DNA of 35,932 nt from Cytophagaceae bacterium (GTDB taxonomy: Bacteria > Bacteroidota > Bacteroidia > Cytophagales > Spirosomataceae): positions 1 to 35,932 of the forward strand of contig JAHEAY010000048.1 of the NCBI GenBank assembly GCA_024642485.1, in the 5' to 3' direction. Both the position numbers and the translations under genes were made by a program. Below the pieces are notes generated by a model. The model saw only the letters and a list, made by a program, of their open reading frames with translations, was not told the DNA's origin and made no database searches. The stretch's first letter is position 1. The number at the start of each line of letters is the position of its first letter. Of this stretch, positions 16,017 through 23,607 are shown piece by piece.

Positions 16017-16700
16017 TTACTTAAACACGCCTTGCGGATCAGGCAATTTTTCCGCTAAACTATGTCCTAAATTTAAATCCAACTGCGTGATATCCAGCTT
16101 TCTACATTCATGTAAATAGGCCCAGGCATTTTCATATTTCTCCTGTAAATAGGCCACTTGCGCGCGCTTCATCCACGCTGTCGCATAATTCGGTGTTTGC
16201 AACAGAGCTCTCTGCAATAATGCATCTGTCTCATCCAAAGTACCACAATCCATGGACTTCAAATAACAACTCAATTTTACAATTGCTAAGTCCACGCGAA
16301 GAATACTTTGCGTACTATCTAATGCCAAACCTTTGGATAAAAACTCGATGGCCTTTGGAAAATCTTGTCGTTGGAAAGTAATCACGCCCAATCCCCAATA
16401 GGAATCAACAGCTTGATTATCAAGCGCTTGAACTAGGTTAAATCGGTAAGTTGCGGTGTCCAAATGTCCCGAAGAGACGAATTCCCAAGCGCGCTCAGAA
16501 AAGAATTCCACTGCCTCTTTACGTGACCCAAAACTGGCATCACAAGACTCCACGAATTGGGTTAATTCCTTTTGGTCTTTGGCGGATAAGGCCTTTTGAC
16601 CATATAGTGGCAAGTATTTTGCCTCTTTAGGCGCTGCTGTTTGTTGGGCCATCGCTAAGCTTCCAACGAACATAAACAAACTAATTAGTAGTACTTTCAT
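16017..16700 (-). CDS. Exported TPR-repeat protein
   Basis: A 227-aa protein with a signal peptide at 1-19 (MKVLLISLFMFVGSLAMA followed by QQ). Three or so TPR-like helix pairs are visible: SYWGLGVITFQRQDFPKAIE, then ILRVDLAIVKLSCYL with a Cys pair, then ATAWMKRAQVAYLQEKYENA. TPR domains mediate protein contacts, so it is probably a periplasmic scaffold; no catalytic motif is seen. The ATG at 16698-16700 gives the signal peptide; the longer frame begins inside the DEAD-box gene. A TAGATTTG box (16706-16713, minus) just ahead would give an almost leaderless transcript if used, and it overlaps the end of the DEAD-box gene. The GH3 gene follows. Confidence 0.8.
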   Translation of the reverse strand: MKVLLISLFMFVGSLAMAQQTAAPKEAKYLPLYGQKALSAKDQKELTQFVESCDASFGSRKEAVEFFSERAWEFVSSGHLDTATYRFNLVQALDNQAVDSYWGLGVITFQRQDFPKAIEFLSKGLALDSTQSILRVDLAIVKLSCYLKSMDCGTLDETDALLQRALLQTPNYATAWMKRAQVAYLQEKYENAWAYLHECRKLDITQLDLNLGHSLAEKLPDPQGVFK

Positions 16701-16710
16701 CGCTGCAAAT

Positions 16711-18126
16711 CTACCTTTTCTTTTTAGATGATGGTGCTCCTGGGCGAAATTTTGCGTTTTTTCCTGGGCGATTATTCCGTTGGGGTGGTTTCGGAGTTGA
16801 AACCGCACCCCCTTTAGGGCCTGTTTTTGTCACAGCTTTACGTTGTGGAACCTTTTGGCCGCTAGCACGTGCTTTGATCACCCATTTTTTCTCGTGAAAC
16901 GCGCCTTTAAAATCGGGATCTTCGCGTTTCCGTTGATCATCGACCGCCCGCAACATATCTTGTTGCTCCACAAACGGAGTCTCTTCTCGGCTGATTTCCG
17001 CTGGAAGGTCCTGGATTTCAATCGTTTGCTGAATAATTTCCTCAATCTTTGCCCAGTGATATTGCTCCGCCAGAGTAATAAAAGTGATCGACTCGCCGAC
17101 CTGATCCGCCCGACCTGTCCGACCAATCCGGTGGACATAATCTTCGTAAATCAAAGGAACATCAAAGTTGATGACATGGGAAACTTTGGGAATATCAATG
17201 CCACGCGCTGCCACATCTGTCGTCACCAACACCCGAATTAAGCCTTCGCGAAACTGCTGCATGGCGTTGATGCGCGTATTTTGGCCTTTATTCGAGTGAA
17301 TCGCGCGCACTTGATCTTCGGATAAAACCTTGCGGATCAAAAACTTTTCAACCTGATTGGCAACGTCCTTACTCCGACAAAATACCATCACACGTTCGAA
17401 ACGATCTTGCTTAAGAAAATAGGCCAAAGCATTGATTTTCGTACTTAAATTCGGGGCCTCATAAACAAATTGGGTCACCTGACTAGCCGGAGTGGCTTGT
17501 CGGGTAATTTCCACTTTTTGAGGAAACTCCAAAAACTCATGCGATAAGTTCTCTACTTTCTCTGGGAAAGTCGCGGAAAACAACCCGTTTTGACGCTTTT
17601 TGTAAGGGATTTTCTCGAGTATTTCGCGGATCTGTGGCATGAAACCCATGTCCATCATTTTATCCGCCTCATCCAAAATCAAAATCTTTAATTCTTTTAC
17701 AACAATCGCGTCCTTGCGGTATAATTCCAAGAAGCGACCAGGTGTAGAAACCAAAATGTCAACGCCCGCTTCTAAGGTTTGGATTTGGGTTTTAGGTCCC
17801 AATCCGCCATATAATGCCAAAATGCGTAAATCCGTCTCGACGGCTAAGCCAACCATCACCTCATGAATTTGCATGACCAACTCACGTGTGGGTGCTAAAA
17901 TTAAGGTGCGAGGATTTTTCCCTTGGGCGTATTTACAACGCATTAAAATTGGCAAAGCATATGCAGCCGTTTTTCCTGTACCGGTTTGTGCGATGCCAAG
18001 GACATCGTGTCCTTGCAACATAAGAGGAATCGCCTTCTCTTGTATGGGGCTTGGAGTAACATAGCCCAAAGCGTCACAGGCGCGACACAATTGAGGGTTT
18101 AAACCAAGTGAAGAAAAATCAGTCAT
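16711..18126 (-). CDS. DEAD-box RNA helicase (RhlE-like)
   Basis: An ATP-dependent RNA unwinding enzyme, probably acting in ribosome assembly or cold-temperature RNA turnover. The 471-aa protein has every core motif: Q motif PSPIQ (25-29), I AQTGTGKT (46-53), Ia PTRELVMQ (79-86), TPGR (128-131), II DEAD (152-155), III SAT (184-186), V ARGIDIP and VI HRIGRTGR. After about residue 380 come an acidic linker and a Lys/Arg/Pro-rich C-terminal tail typical of RhlE-type enzymes, likely an RNA tether. The ATG at 18124-18126 is chosen, because the upstream extension lies in the leader. A -7 promoter box at 18209-18216 would give an 80-base leader. Confidence 0.93.
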   Translation of the reverse strand: MTDFSSLGLNPQLCRACDALGYVTPSPIQEKAIPLMLQGHDVLGIAQTGTGKTAAYALPILMRCKYAQGKNPRTLILAPTRELVMQIHEVMVGLAVETDLRILALYGGLGPKTQIQTLEAGVDILVSTPGRFLELYRKDAIVVKELKILILDEADKMMDMGFMPQIREILEKIPYKKRQNGLFSATFPEKVENLSHEFLEFPQKVEITRQATPASQVTQFVYEAPNLSTKINALAYFLKQDRFERVMVFCRSKDVANQVEKFLIRKVLSEDQVRAIHSNKGQNTRINAMQQFREGLIRVLVTTDVAARGIDIPKVSHVINFDVPLIYEDYVHRIGRTGRADQVGESITFITLAEQYHWAKIEEIIQQTIEIQDLPAEISREETPFVEQQDMLRAVDDQRKREDPDFKGAFHEKKWVIKARASGQKVPQRKAVTKTGPKGGAVSTPKPPQRNNRPGKNAKFRPGAPSSKKKR

Positions 18127-18208
18127 ATGATTAATTTTGATGAAGGGACAATTTCCTTCGTGGAATTCCGTTCGCGAACGCTGCCGGCGCCCAATCACAA
18201 TTCCATGA

Positions 18209-18241
18209 CAAAGGTAGGCAAAATAAAATTCCCTACCTTTG
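18209..18241. promoter_or_regulatory. Symmetrical divergent promoter between DEAD-box and CLC genes
   Basis: TACCTTTG occurs on the minus strand at 18209-18216 and on the plus strand at 18234-18241, each a full match to the TAnnTTTG -7 box. The two boxes lie in a perfect 10-bp inverted repeat (CAAAGGTAGG, 13-base spacer, CCTACCTTTG). Each faces its own gene: the helicase to the left and the CLC antiporter to the right. No good TTTG -33 element is visible for either. Confidence 0.65.
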
Positions 18242-18261
18242 AAACAAAAATTCTCTTAATC

Positions 18262-19455
18262 ATGCGAATTTGGGGCATTAGATTCCTATTATGGGCCATC
18301 ATCTCCTTCGCCAGTGGTAGTGTAGCATCACTTTTCCTCTGGGGCTTGCAATTCATCGCAGAAAATCGACAAACTTATTTTTTACTAGGGCTTCCTTTGG
18401 TTGGTTTATTACTCCTATGGATGCGCAAATGGTCATTCACCACATTAGGAACAAACGACCTCATCAAGCAGCTACAAGGAGCCGCCCAGGTTACTTCTGT
18501 TTTCCAGGCACCCTTTACATTAGCCAGCACCTGGTTAAGTCATTTGGTCGGAGCATCTGTAGGTAGGGAAGGGGCGGCAGTATTCATGGGCGGCTCGATC
18601 GCAAATGCGAGTACTAAGCCATTCAATATATCGCAAGAGGAAAAATCCATTTGGCTACGCGCCGGAATGAGTGCAGGCTTTGCGGCAATTTTCGGAACAC
18701 CTTGGGCCGGATGTTTATTCGGACTCGAAATTAAAGAAGTAGGCAAAATTCATTTTCGCTCAGTTTTTGCATGCTTATCCACCGCTTTTGCAGCAAATCT
18801 CGTAAGTCTCCACGTGTACGGCACAAAACACGTTTTGTATCCCCACATTTTATTACCTGAGATTTCACCCGTATTTTGGGCCAAATTAGCGCTTATAGGC
18901 CTTTTTTTAGCCCTCATTGCACGCTTCTATTCGCGCTTAGAATCGATTATTTATTTTGCGTCAGATAAATTACCCATACAGGCTTACCAAAAAGCGATTC
19001 TCGCAGGCCTAATTTTACTCGCGCTCTTTCAATTTCCCATTTTCCAAGAAAGCATCGGATTGGGTTCCGAATATTTACTAAGACCCTTTGAAGAAAATTT
19101 TCAAGCGGGAACTTTCGCTTTCCAAAAACTCATCGCGACTTGCTTGAGTCTTGGACTCGGTTATAAAGGGGGAGAGGCAACGCCCTTATTTTTAATTGGC
19201 TCACATGCCATGGCAAGTTTTTCAGATCTAATCAATTTGCCGGGTCCTTTTTTAGCTGCCTTGGGATTCACCTGCCTTTACATGGGTTTAACAAAAACTC
19301 CCATTGCAGCAATGTGCATGGGTGTTGAACTATTCGGAAAAGATGCCTGGTTTTGTTACCTCATAGTTACTCTCATTGTTATCTATTTCTCCGGGAATAA
19401 AGGAATTTTCAAATCACAAACATGGGCACATTATATGCCTAAACTCCCATTATAA
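18262..19455 (+). CDS. CLC-family anion/proton antiporter, resembling the fluoride-exporting type
   Basis: A 397-aa integral membrane protein with about ten hydrophobic segments. The proton-pathway glutamate motif reads GASVGREGAAVFMG (97-110), with E102 as the gating residue. Chloride-type CLCs have GREGP here, whereas fluoride exporters (CLC-F) have GREG followed by a small non-proline residue. The first selectivity motif GSGIP is absent, with GTNDLIKQ in its place, and the later GYKGGEATPLF loop also resembles CLC-F. Fluoride export is therefore the best guess. The ATG at 18262 lies 20 bases after the -7 box; earlier in-frame starts would precede the promoter. No fluoride riboswitch fits in the short leader. 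The M14 gene follows after one base. Confidence 0.82.
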   Translation: MRIWGIRFLLWAIISFASGSVASLFLWGLQFIAENRQTYFLLGLPLVGLLLLWMRKWSFTTLGTNDLIKQLQGAAQVTSVFQAPFTLASTWLSHLVGASVGREGAAVFMGGSIANASTKPFNISQEEKSIWLRAGMSAGFAAIFGTPWAGCLFGLEIKEVGKIHFRSVFACLSTAFAANLVSLHVYGTKHVLYPHILLPEISPVFWAKLALIGLFLALIARFYSRLESIIYFASDKLPIQAYQKAILAGLILLALFQFPIFQESIGLGSEYLLRPFEENFQAGTFAFQKLIATCLSLGLGYKGGEATPLFLIGSHAMASFSDLINLPGPFLAALGFTCLYMGLTKTPIAAMCMGVELFGKDAWFCYLIVTLIVIYFSGNKGIFKSQTWAHYMPKLPL

Positions 19456-19456
19456 T

Positions 19457-20641
19457 ATGTACCATTTCTTTTTTGACAACTATTCTCAGTACAAAGAAAC
19501 TCGCATTCAACAGCGCCGTTTTGACGAAAGTATATGGCAAGAACTTATACAAGAATGGAATCTTTCACCTCATTTAGAGGTAATGAAAATCGGGGAAACG
19601 TTTGAAAAAAGAGCGATTCATGAGGTAAAATTTGGCAAAGGTCCCATTCAGATTATTGCTTGGTCTCAAATGCATGGCGATGAAGCAACAGCAACCATGG
19701 CATTGTGCGATATATTCAACTTTATAAACTCAAATGACTCAAGGTTTATTGAAATAAGGGAAATATTGCATCAGAATTTAAGCATTTCTTTCATTCCTTA
19801 TTTGAACGTGGATGGAGCTTCACAATGGACTCGTGAAACGGCATTAGGAATTGATATGAACCGCGATGCTCAACATTGCTATAGCCCAGAAGCGAGATTA
19901 TTATCTGATTGGGCCGATAGTATTCAACCCACATTTGCCTTTAATCTACACGATCAAAATCGATTATACTCCGTAGGGAATTCGGCAAATCAAACGCACA
20001 TTGCCTTCCTTGCAACGGCTGGAGATGAGGCAGGAACCTGGACAGATTCACGACTTCGCGCAGGTAAATTAGCAAATCGATTGACGCGCTTAACACAAGA
20101 AAAAATACCCAATAAAGTAGCTAAATGGACCGACGAATTTAATCCACGTGCATTCGGAGATAACTTCCAAAAAAGAGGTTACGGATTACTATTACTTGAG
20201 TCGGGTGGGGCGGGATGGGACTTGGAAAAACAATCTTTACGCCAACTCAATGCGGCGATTTTATTAGATGCCTTTTACAGTATTGCAACAGGCACTTACC
20301 AACAAGAAGACATCGAAACGTATGAAGCTTTAGCGACAAACGAACGCCAAATATTCGACATAAAACTAACACAGGCACCTTTAGATTCAACAGGAAAAAT
20401 TCGTGCTGACATTGGTCTAAACTTGAAAGAAACGGCAAGCGGACAGACACAAATAAATTACGCTTGGACAGTCGAAGAAATAGGAGACCTTGCTTACATG
20501 CATGCATTAAATATACAAGATGCGAGCCAATGGGAATTTGTTCAATCTATACAATTAGGACAAGAAATAAGTGATTTGATCTTTACAAAAGCAGGCGAAA
20601 CCTCTTTTGATTTACGTACTTTTACAGCCAAAATAAAATAA
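19457..20641 (+). CDS. M14-family zinc carboxypeptidase-like protein
   Basis: A 394-aa metallopeptidase, cytoplasmic by the absence of a signal peptide. Zinc-binding residues are H73 and E76 in MHGDEAT (the HxxE motif) and H165 in NLHDQN. R136 in MNRDAQ follows the family's substrate-carboxylate arginine position, and E248 in LLLLESGG is the likely general base. A C-terminal beta-rich extension (from about 290) lies outside the catalytic domain. It starts one base after the CLC stop, so it is translationally close-coupled; the next gene, the NeuD-like acetyltransferase, starts 3 bases after its stop. The substrate is unknown; peptidoglycan peptide or a modified amino acid is possible. Confidence 0.85.
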   Translation: MYHFFFDNYSQYKETRIQQRRFDESIWQELIQEWNLSPHLEVMKIGETFEKRAIHEVKFGKGPIQIIAWSQMHGDEATATMALCDIFNFINSNDSRFIEIREILHQNLSISFIPYLNVDGASQWTRETALGIDMNRDAQHCYSPEARLLSDWADSIQPTFAFNLHDQNRLYSVGNSANQTHIAFLATAGDEAGTWTDSRLRAGKLANRLTRLTQEKIPNKVAKWTDEFNPRAFGDNFQKRGYGLLLLESGGAGWDLEKQSLRQLNAAILLDAFYSIATGTYQQEDIETYEALATNERQIFDIKLTQAPLDSTGKIRADIGLNLKETASGQTQINYAWTVEEIGDLAYMHALNIQDASQWEFVQSIQLGQEISDLIFTKAGETSFDLRTFTAKIK

Positions 20642-20644
20642 TAT

Positions 20645-21280
20645 ATGACATCATTACCCGTAATCATTATTGGAGTAAATCCATTTGCCCTTGAAGTTGC
20701 ACACATATTCCAACAAAATAACGTCGTAATCTATGGTTTTCTGGACGATGACCTTAAGAAAAAAGACACCATGATCGGTGAAATTCCTGTATTGGGAACC
20801 ACAGAAGATGAAAGTTATTGGGGCTTAATTGGAAAGTCTTGTGCCGTATTTGTGGCATTGGAAAACCCAACCGAGCGTAAGAAAATGATCGAATTAATCG
20901 AAGAAGATTGCAAAACAAAACCGGTTCACGCGATACATCCAAGCGCACAAATTGCCAATGTGAAGAGCTTAGCTTATGGTATATTCATTGGCGCGAATGT
21001 CGTACTAGGAGCAGAAACAAAGATTGCGGATCACGTCATTATTGGACCAGGTACAATCATTGAAACAGGCGCAAGTATTGAAGAATTTAGTCAAATCGGC
21101 GCAGGATCAGTTATCGGAAAAGAAGCACAAATCGATAAAAATGCATTTGTAGGAATTCACTCGACAATCGTTGGCAGCATTAAAATAGGGAAAGGTGCAA
21201 CCATCGGAGCAGGCTCTGTTGTAATAGAAAATATTCCAGCAAGCAAGCGTGCTTTCGGAAATCCTGCCAAAATACTATAG
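20645..21280 (+). CDS. NeuD/PglD-like sugar O/N-acetyltransferase
   Basis: A 211-aa protein with an N-terminal PglD/NeuD Rossmann-type domain (VIIIGVNPFALEVAHIF at 6-22, then VVIYGFLDDD) and a C-terminal left-handed beta helix of hexapeptide repeats from about residue 95 (IFIGANVVLGAETKIADHVIIG and so on). Such proteins acetylate nucleotide-linked amino sugars or sialic acids for surface glycans; the PglD catalytic-histidine region corresponds here to the VHAIHPSAQI stretch. It ends the CLC-M14-acetyltransferase run and its last 6 bases overlap the convergent exonuclease gene. No other sugar gene is adjacent; the gmd/tviB pair is 9 kb away, so the acceptor cannot be inferred. Confidence 0.87.
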   Translation: MTSLPVIIIGVNPFALEVAHIFQQNNVVIYGFLDDDLKKKDTMIGEIPVLGTTEDESYWGLIGKSCAVFVALENPTERKKMIELIEEDCKTKPVHAIHPSAQIANVKSLAYGIFIGANVVLGAETKIADHVIIGPGTIIETGASIEEFSQIGAGSVIGKEAQIDKNAFVGIHSTIVGSIKIGKGATIGAGSVVIENIPASKRAFGNPAKIL

Positions 21281-21988
21281 TTTTTGTATGTTGTGTGGCT
21301 CAACTAGGTTCATAAAATGAAACCGCAAATACAGTTGGGCCACCACAATTACATCCTCCATGCAATAGGATTCAATCCGCGCTAAATTACCCTCTTTATA
21401 GTACACATCGTGTACTTGGTCGCCCGAAAGATCTGATTTCGCGCCCTCAATTCCCATCATTTCAGCCAACAATTCCAAGGAGGTATAATTCTTTCGATCT
21501 CCAAATCGCCACATTTCCATGGTATCTTGGTGAATGATTTCCCATGGTTTTTTACCCTGAACTTGAAGGGCTTTGGGAATTTCGAGATTATTTGCCAACA
21601 TTCTTCTACACAAATACGGAAAATCAAACTCTTTCCCATTGTGTGCGACAAGCGTCAATTCCTTGGACTTGTATGTCTTGTTAATAAATGCGCCGAACTC
21701 TTTTAGTAGCTCTTTCTCATCATGATGCGCAATGGTTTTCACCTTCATACTGAGCTGCTGGTCCTTATTGACATACAAAAAGCCCATACCAATCACAATT
21801 ACCCGACCAAATTCAGCAAACAATGCTGCCCGATCCGCATACAAGTCTTCCAAGCTCAATGCGTCGACATTGTACAAATTCTTCGCTTTTTTTAGCCAGA
21901 ACTCTTGCATCCTTTCAGAAATCTGGGAAAAATCCGATTTTCCAGACACGGTTTCAATATCAAGAAAAAGCGTGTTTTTAAAGTTCAT
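21275..21988 (-). CDS. PolB-like 3'-5' exonuclease (RNase H fold)
   Basis: A 237-aa predicted DnaQ-like nuclease of the family named for the polymerase B exonuclease domain. Exo I is DIET (D10, E12), Exo II is HNGKEFDFPYL with D122, and Exo III is YCMED with D212, supplying the four acidic residues for two-metal catalysis. It has no polymerase domain, so it is a stand-alone nuclease, probably for DNA repair or proofreading. It overlaps lipB by 11 bases, and its start lies 20 bases from the parS site within lipB. Its 3' end overlaps the convergent acetyltransferase gene by 6 bases with no terminator between them. Confidence 0.88.
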   Translation of the reverse strand: MNFKNTLFLDIETVSGKSDFSQISERMQEFWLKKAKNLYNVDALSLEDLYADRAALFAEFGRVIVIGMGFLYVNKDQQLSMKVKTIAHHDEKELLKEFGAFINKTYKSKELTLVAHNGKEFDFPYLCRRMLANNLEIPKALQVQGKKPWEIIHQDTMEMWRFGDRKNYTSLELLAEMMGIEGAKSDLSGDQVHDVYYKEGNLARIESYCMEDVIVVAQLYLRFHFMNLVEPHNIQKL

Positions 21989-22727
21989 TTATCTCTGGCT
22001 TAGGCAATGTTTCACGTGAAACATGTTGGGGTGTAAATAAGAAAAGCGCTTGAAGATTCGCTAAAACAAGACTCTTAACTTCGTCCAAGTCCATCGTTTG
22101 GCCTAGCTCTAGCTGTAAAGAAGTTACGCCCTTAGTTGCAATACCACACGGCACGATATGTCCGAAATAGGATAGGTCGGTATTCACATTTAAGGCAAAT
22201 CCATGCATGCTGATCCAGCGAGAAGCCTTAACGCCAAAAGCACAAATCTTTCGTGGATTGTCAGATTCTGGATCAATCCACACACCAGTCAAGCCTTCGA
22301 TTCGCCCAGCCACTAATCCATAGTGAGCACAAGTTCGCATGATGGCTTCTTCCAGCATGCGGAGATATAAATGAATATCCGTAAAGAAGTTTTCTAGGTC
22401 TAAAATAGGGTAGCCGACCAGTTGGCCCGGCCCATGATAGGTAATATCGCCACCACGGTTAATCTTGAAAAAGCTAGCGCCAATCGTATGCAAAAAAGAC
22501 TCTTGCATCAACAAATGAGACTCGTCTCCGCTCTTTCCCAGGGTATAAACATGCGGATGTTCGCAGAACAAAAGAAAGTTGGGGGTAGGCTTCAAGTCCG
22601 ACTCAGCCACATTTCGATTTGCCAATTTAATGCCGGCCGTATGCGCCATCAAGGACTCTTGGAGATCCCAGGTTTCCTTGTAGGGCACAAGCCCCAAATC
22701 AACAAATTGGACATTTTTATTTGGCAT
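21978..22727 (-). CDS. lipB: Octanoyl-[acyl carrier protein]:protein transferase
   Basis: Transfers octanoate from ACP to lipoyl domains of 2-oxoacid dehydrogenases and the glycine-cleavage H protein. The 249-aa enzyme carries RGGDITYHGPGQ (91-102), the lysine of the KICAFG block (K160) and the catalytic cysteine C194 in VPCGIA. The ATG at 22725-22727 gives the usual length; a TTG frame reaching 22787 would start at the promoter. The C-terminal TPQHVSRETL is encoded by a perfect parS site, so this part of the gene has a second, DNA-level role. It shares a promoter region with the divergent yraN and overlaps the exonuclease gene. Confidence 0.94.
   Translation of the reverse strand: MPNKNVQFVDLGLVPYKETWDLQESLMAHTAGIKLANRNVAESDLKPTPNFLLFCEHPHVYTLGKSGDESHLLMQESFLHTIGASFFKINRGGDITYHGPGQLVGYPILDLENFFTDIHLYLRMLEEAIMRTCAHYGLVAGRIEGLTGVWIDPESDNPRKICAFGVKASRWISMHGFALNVNTDLSYFGHIVPCGIATKGVTSLQLELGQTMDLDEVKSLVLANLQALFLFTPQHVSRETLPKPEINEL
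22008..22023. other. parS site (perfect palindrome) within lipB
   Basis: TGTTTCACGTGAAACA is the exact consensus palindrome bound by chromosomal ParB, which spreads from it to organise and segregate the origin. It lies inside the 3' end of lipB, encoding part of QHVSRET. A second site at 23589 and the DnaA-box cluster at 28 kb support origin proximity. parB itself is not in the window. Confidence 0.9.
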
Positions 22728-22784
22728 CGAGATTATCAAGTAACTGTTAGGTCTGGCCAGAAGAAACCAGTTCTTTTGGGAAGA

Positions 22785-22792
22785 CAAATATA
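22785..22792 (-). promoter_or_regulatory. Candidate -7 promoter box for lipB
   Basis: On the minus strand TATATTTG matches TAnnTTTG exactly, 57 bases ahead of the lipB ATG. The -33 element is not recognisable at the expected position within the start of the divergent yraN gene. On the plus strand a weaker TTCTTTTG (22771-22778, one mismatch) could serve yraN. Confidence 0.5.
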
Positions 22793-22797
22793 CAAGA

Positions 22798-23151
22798 ATG
22801 GCGAAACATTTAAGGCTTGGGAAAAAGGCAGAATATCTAGCAACTGATTATTTACGAAAACAAGGTTATTATATCCGTGACAAAAACTACCGAAGCGGCC
22901 AGGCAGAAGTAGATATTGTAGCGCAAAAAAGCCAACGATTATACTTCATTGAAATCAAATCAAAACATTCCATGAGCTATGGGCCGCCAGAAGAACAAAT
23001 CGGGAAAGGCAAGATTCGGCGCTATCACAACGCGGCAGAAAGCTTTCAATTGGAAGAAAAATGGCATGGCGAAATACAGTTTGATACGATTTCCATTACT
23101 TTTTTTCCACAAGCAGTTAAAATCGAGCATTTCGAGGATGCTTTTTCGTAA
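22798..23151 (+). CDS. UPF0102/YraN-family endonuclease-like protein
   Basis: A 117-aa small protein of the widespread YraN family, whose cellular role is unresolved. It has the restriction-endonuclease-like pattern: the RLGKKAEYLATDYLRKQGY helix, then GQAEVDIVA with E37 and D39, then FIEIKSK with E52 and K54, making a PD-(D/E)xK core. It starts divergently from lipB (70 bases between start codons), and ybeY follows 22 bases after its stop, so the two are likely co-transcribed with mnmG. A DNA or RNA repair function is possible but not shown by the sequence. Confidence 0.88.
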   Translation: MAKHLRLGKKAEYLATDYLRKQGYYIRDKNYRSGQAEVDIVAQKSQRLYFIEIKSKHSMSYGPPEEQIGKGKIRRYHNAAESFQLEEKWHGEIQFDTISITFFPQAVKIEHFEDAFS

Positions 23152-23173
23152 ATTCGCGGTTTAATAAACGAAT

Positions 23174-23584
23174 ATGATCAGTTTCCATACAGAAGACGTT
23201 TCTTTCAAGCTGCAAGACAAAATCAAGCACAAGCAATGGCTGCAAGCGGTTGCGAAAGAAGAGCAAAAAAAGATCGGAGAGTTGAATTATGTGTTTTGCT
23301 CCGACAGCTATTTATTGGAGATCAACCAGAATTATTTGCAACACGATACCTACACAGATATCGTGACATTTGACAATTCGGATGACCCGAAAATCATCGA
23401 AGGAGACATCTTTATTTCCTATGATCGCATCCTGGAAAATGCGCAAAAATTTGGGACCGAAGAAAGCGAATTGCAACGCGTCATGGTGCATGGCCTGTTG
23501 CATCTTTGTGGGTATAAGGACAAGGCGAAGGCCGACAAAGACCAGATGACGAATAAGGAAAATTACTATTTGGCAAAAAGATAA
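23174..23584 (+). CDS. ybeY: Endoribonuclease YbeY (16S rRNA maturation factor)
   Basis: A metal-dependent RNase involved in 16S rRNA 3'-end maturation and ribosome quality control. The 136-aa protein has TYTDIVTFD, GDIFIS and the metal motif HGLLHLCGYKDK with H106 and H110. The usual third histidine, at position 116, is Asp here (GYKD instead of GYDH). I recall the GYKDK form from other Bacteroidota, so the protein is probably active with an altered ligand. It lies between yraN and mnmG; the gap to mnmG is 23 bases and is almost filled by a parS site. Confidence 0.93.
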   Translation: MISFHTEDVSFKLQDKIKHKQWLQAVAKEEQKKIGELNYVFCSDSYLLEINQNYLQHDTYTDIVTFDNSDDPKIIEGDIFISYDRILENAQKFGTEESELQRVMVHGLLHLCGYKDKAKADKDQMTNKENYYLAKR

Positions 23585-23588
23585 TACG

Positions 23589-23604
23589 TGTTCCACGTGA
23601 AACA
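23589..23604. other. parS site upstream of mnmG
   Basis: TGTTCCACGTGAAACA matches the general parS pattern TGTTNCACGTGAAACA; it differs from the site at 22008 only at the fifth base. It sits in the 23-base gap between ybeY and mnmG, 3 bases before the mnmG ATG, so bound ParB could also hinder mnmG translation-initiation-region transcription. Confidence 0.85.
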
Positions 23605-23607
23605 TAA

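Noticed and set aside
18127-18261. Longer N-terminus for the CLC protein
   Set aside because: The extension covers the divergent promoter boxes and lacks hydrophobic or conserved sequence; the ATG at 18262 begins the first membrane segment.
18242-18261. Fluoride riboswitch ahead of the CLC gene
   Set aside because: The leader is far too short for the crcB motif, and no matching conserved bases are present upstream.
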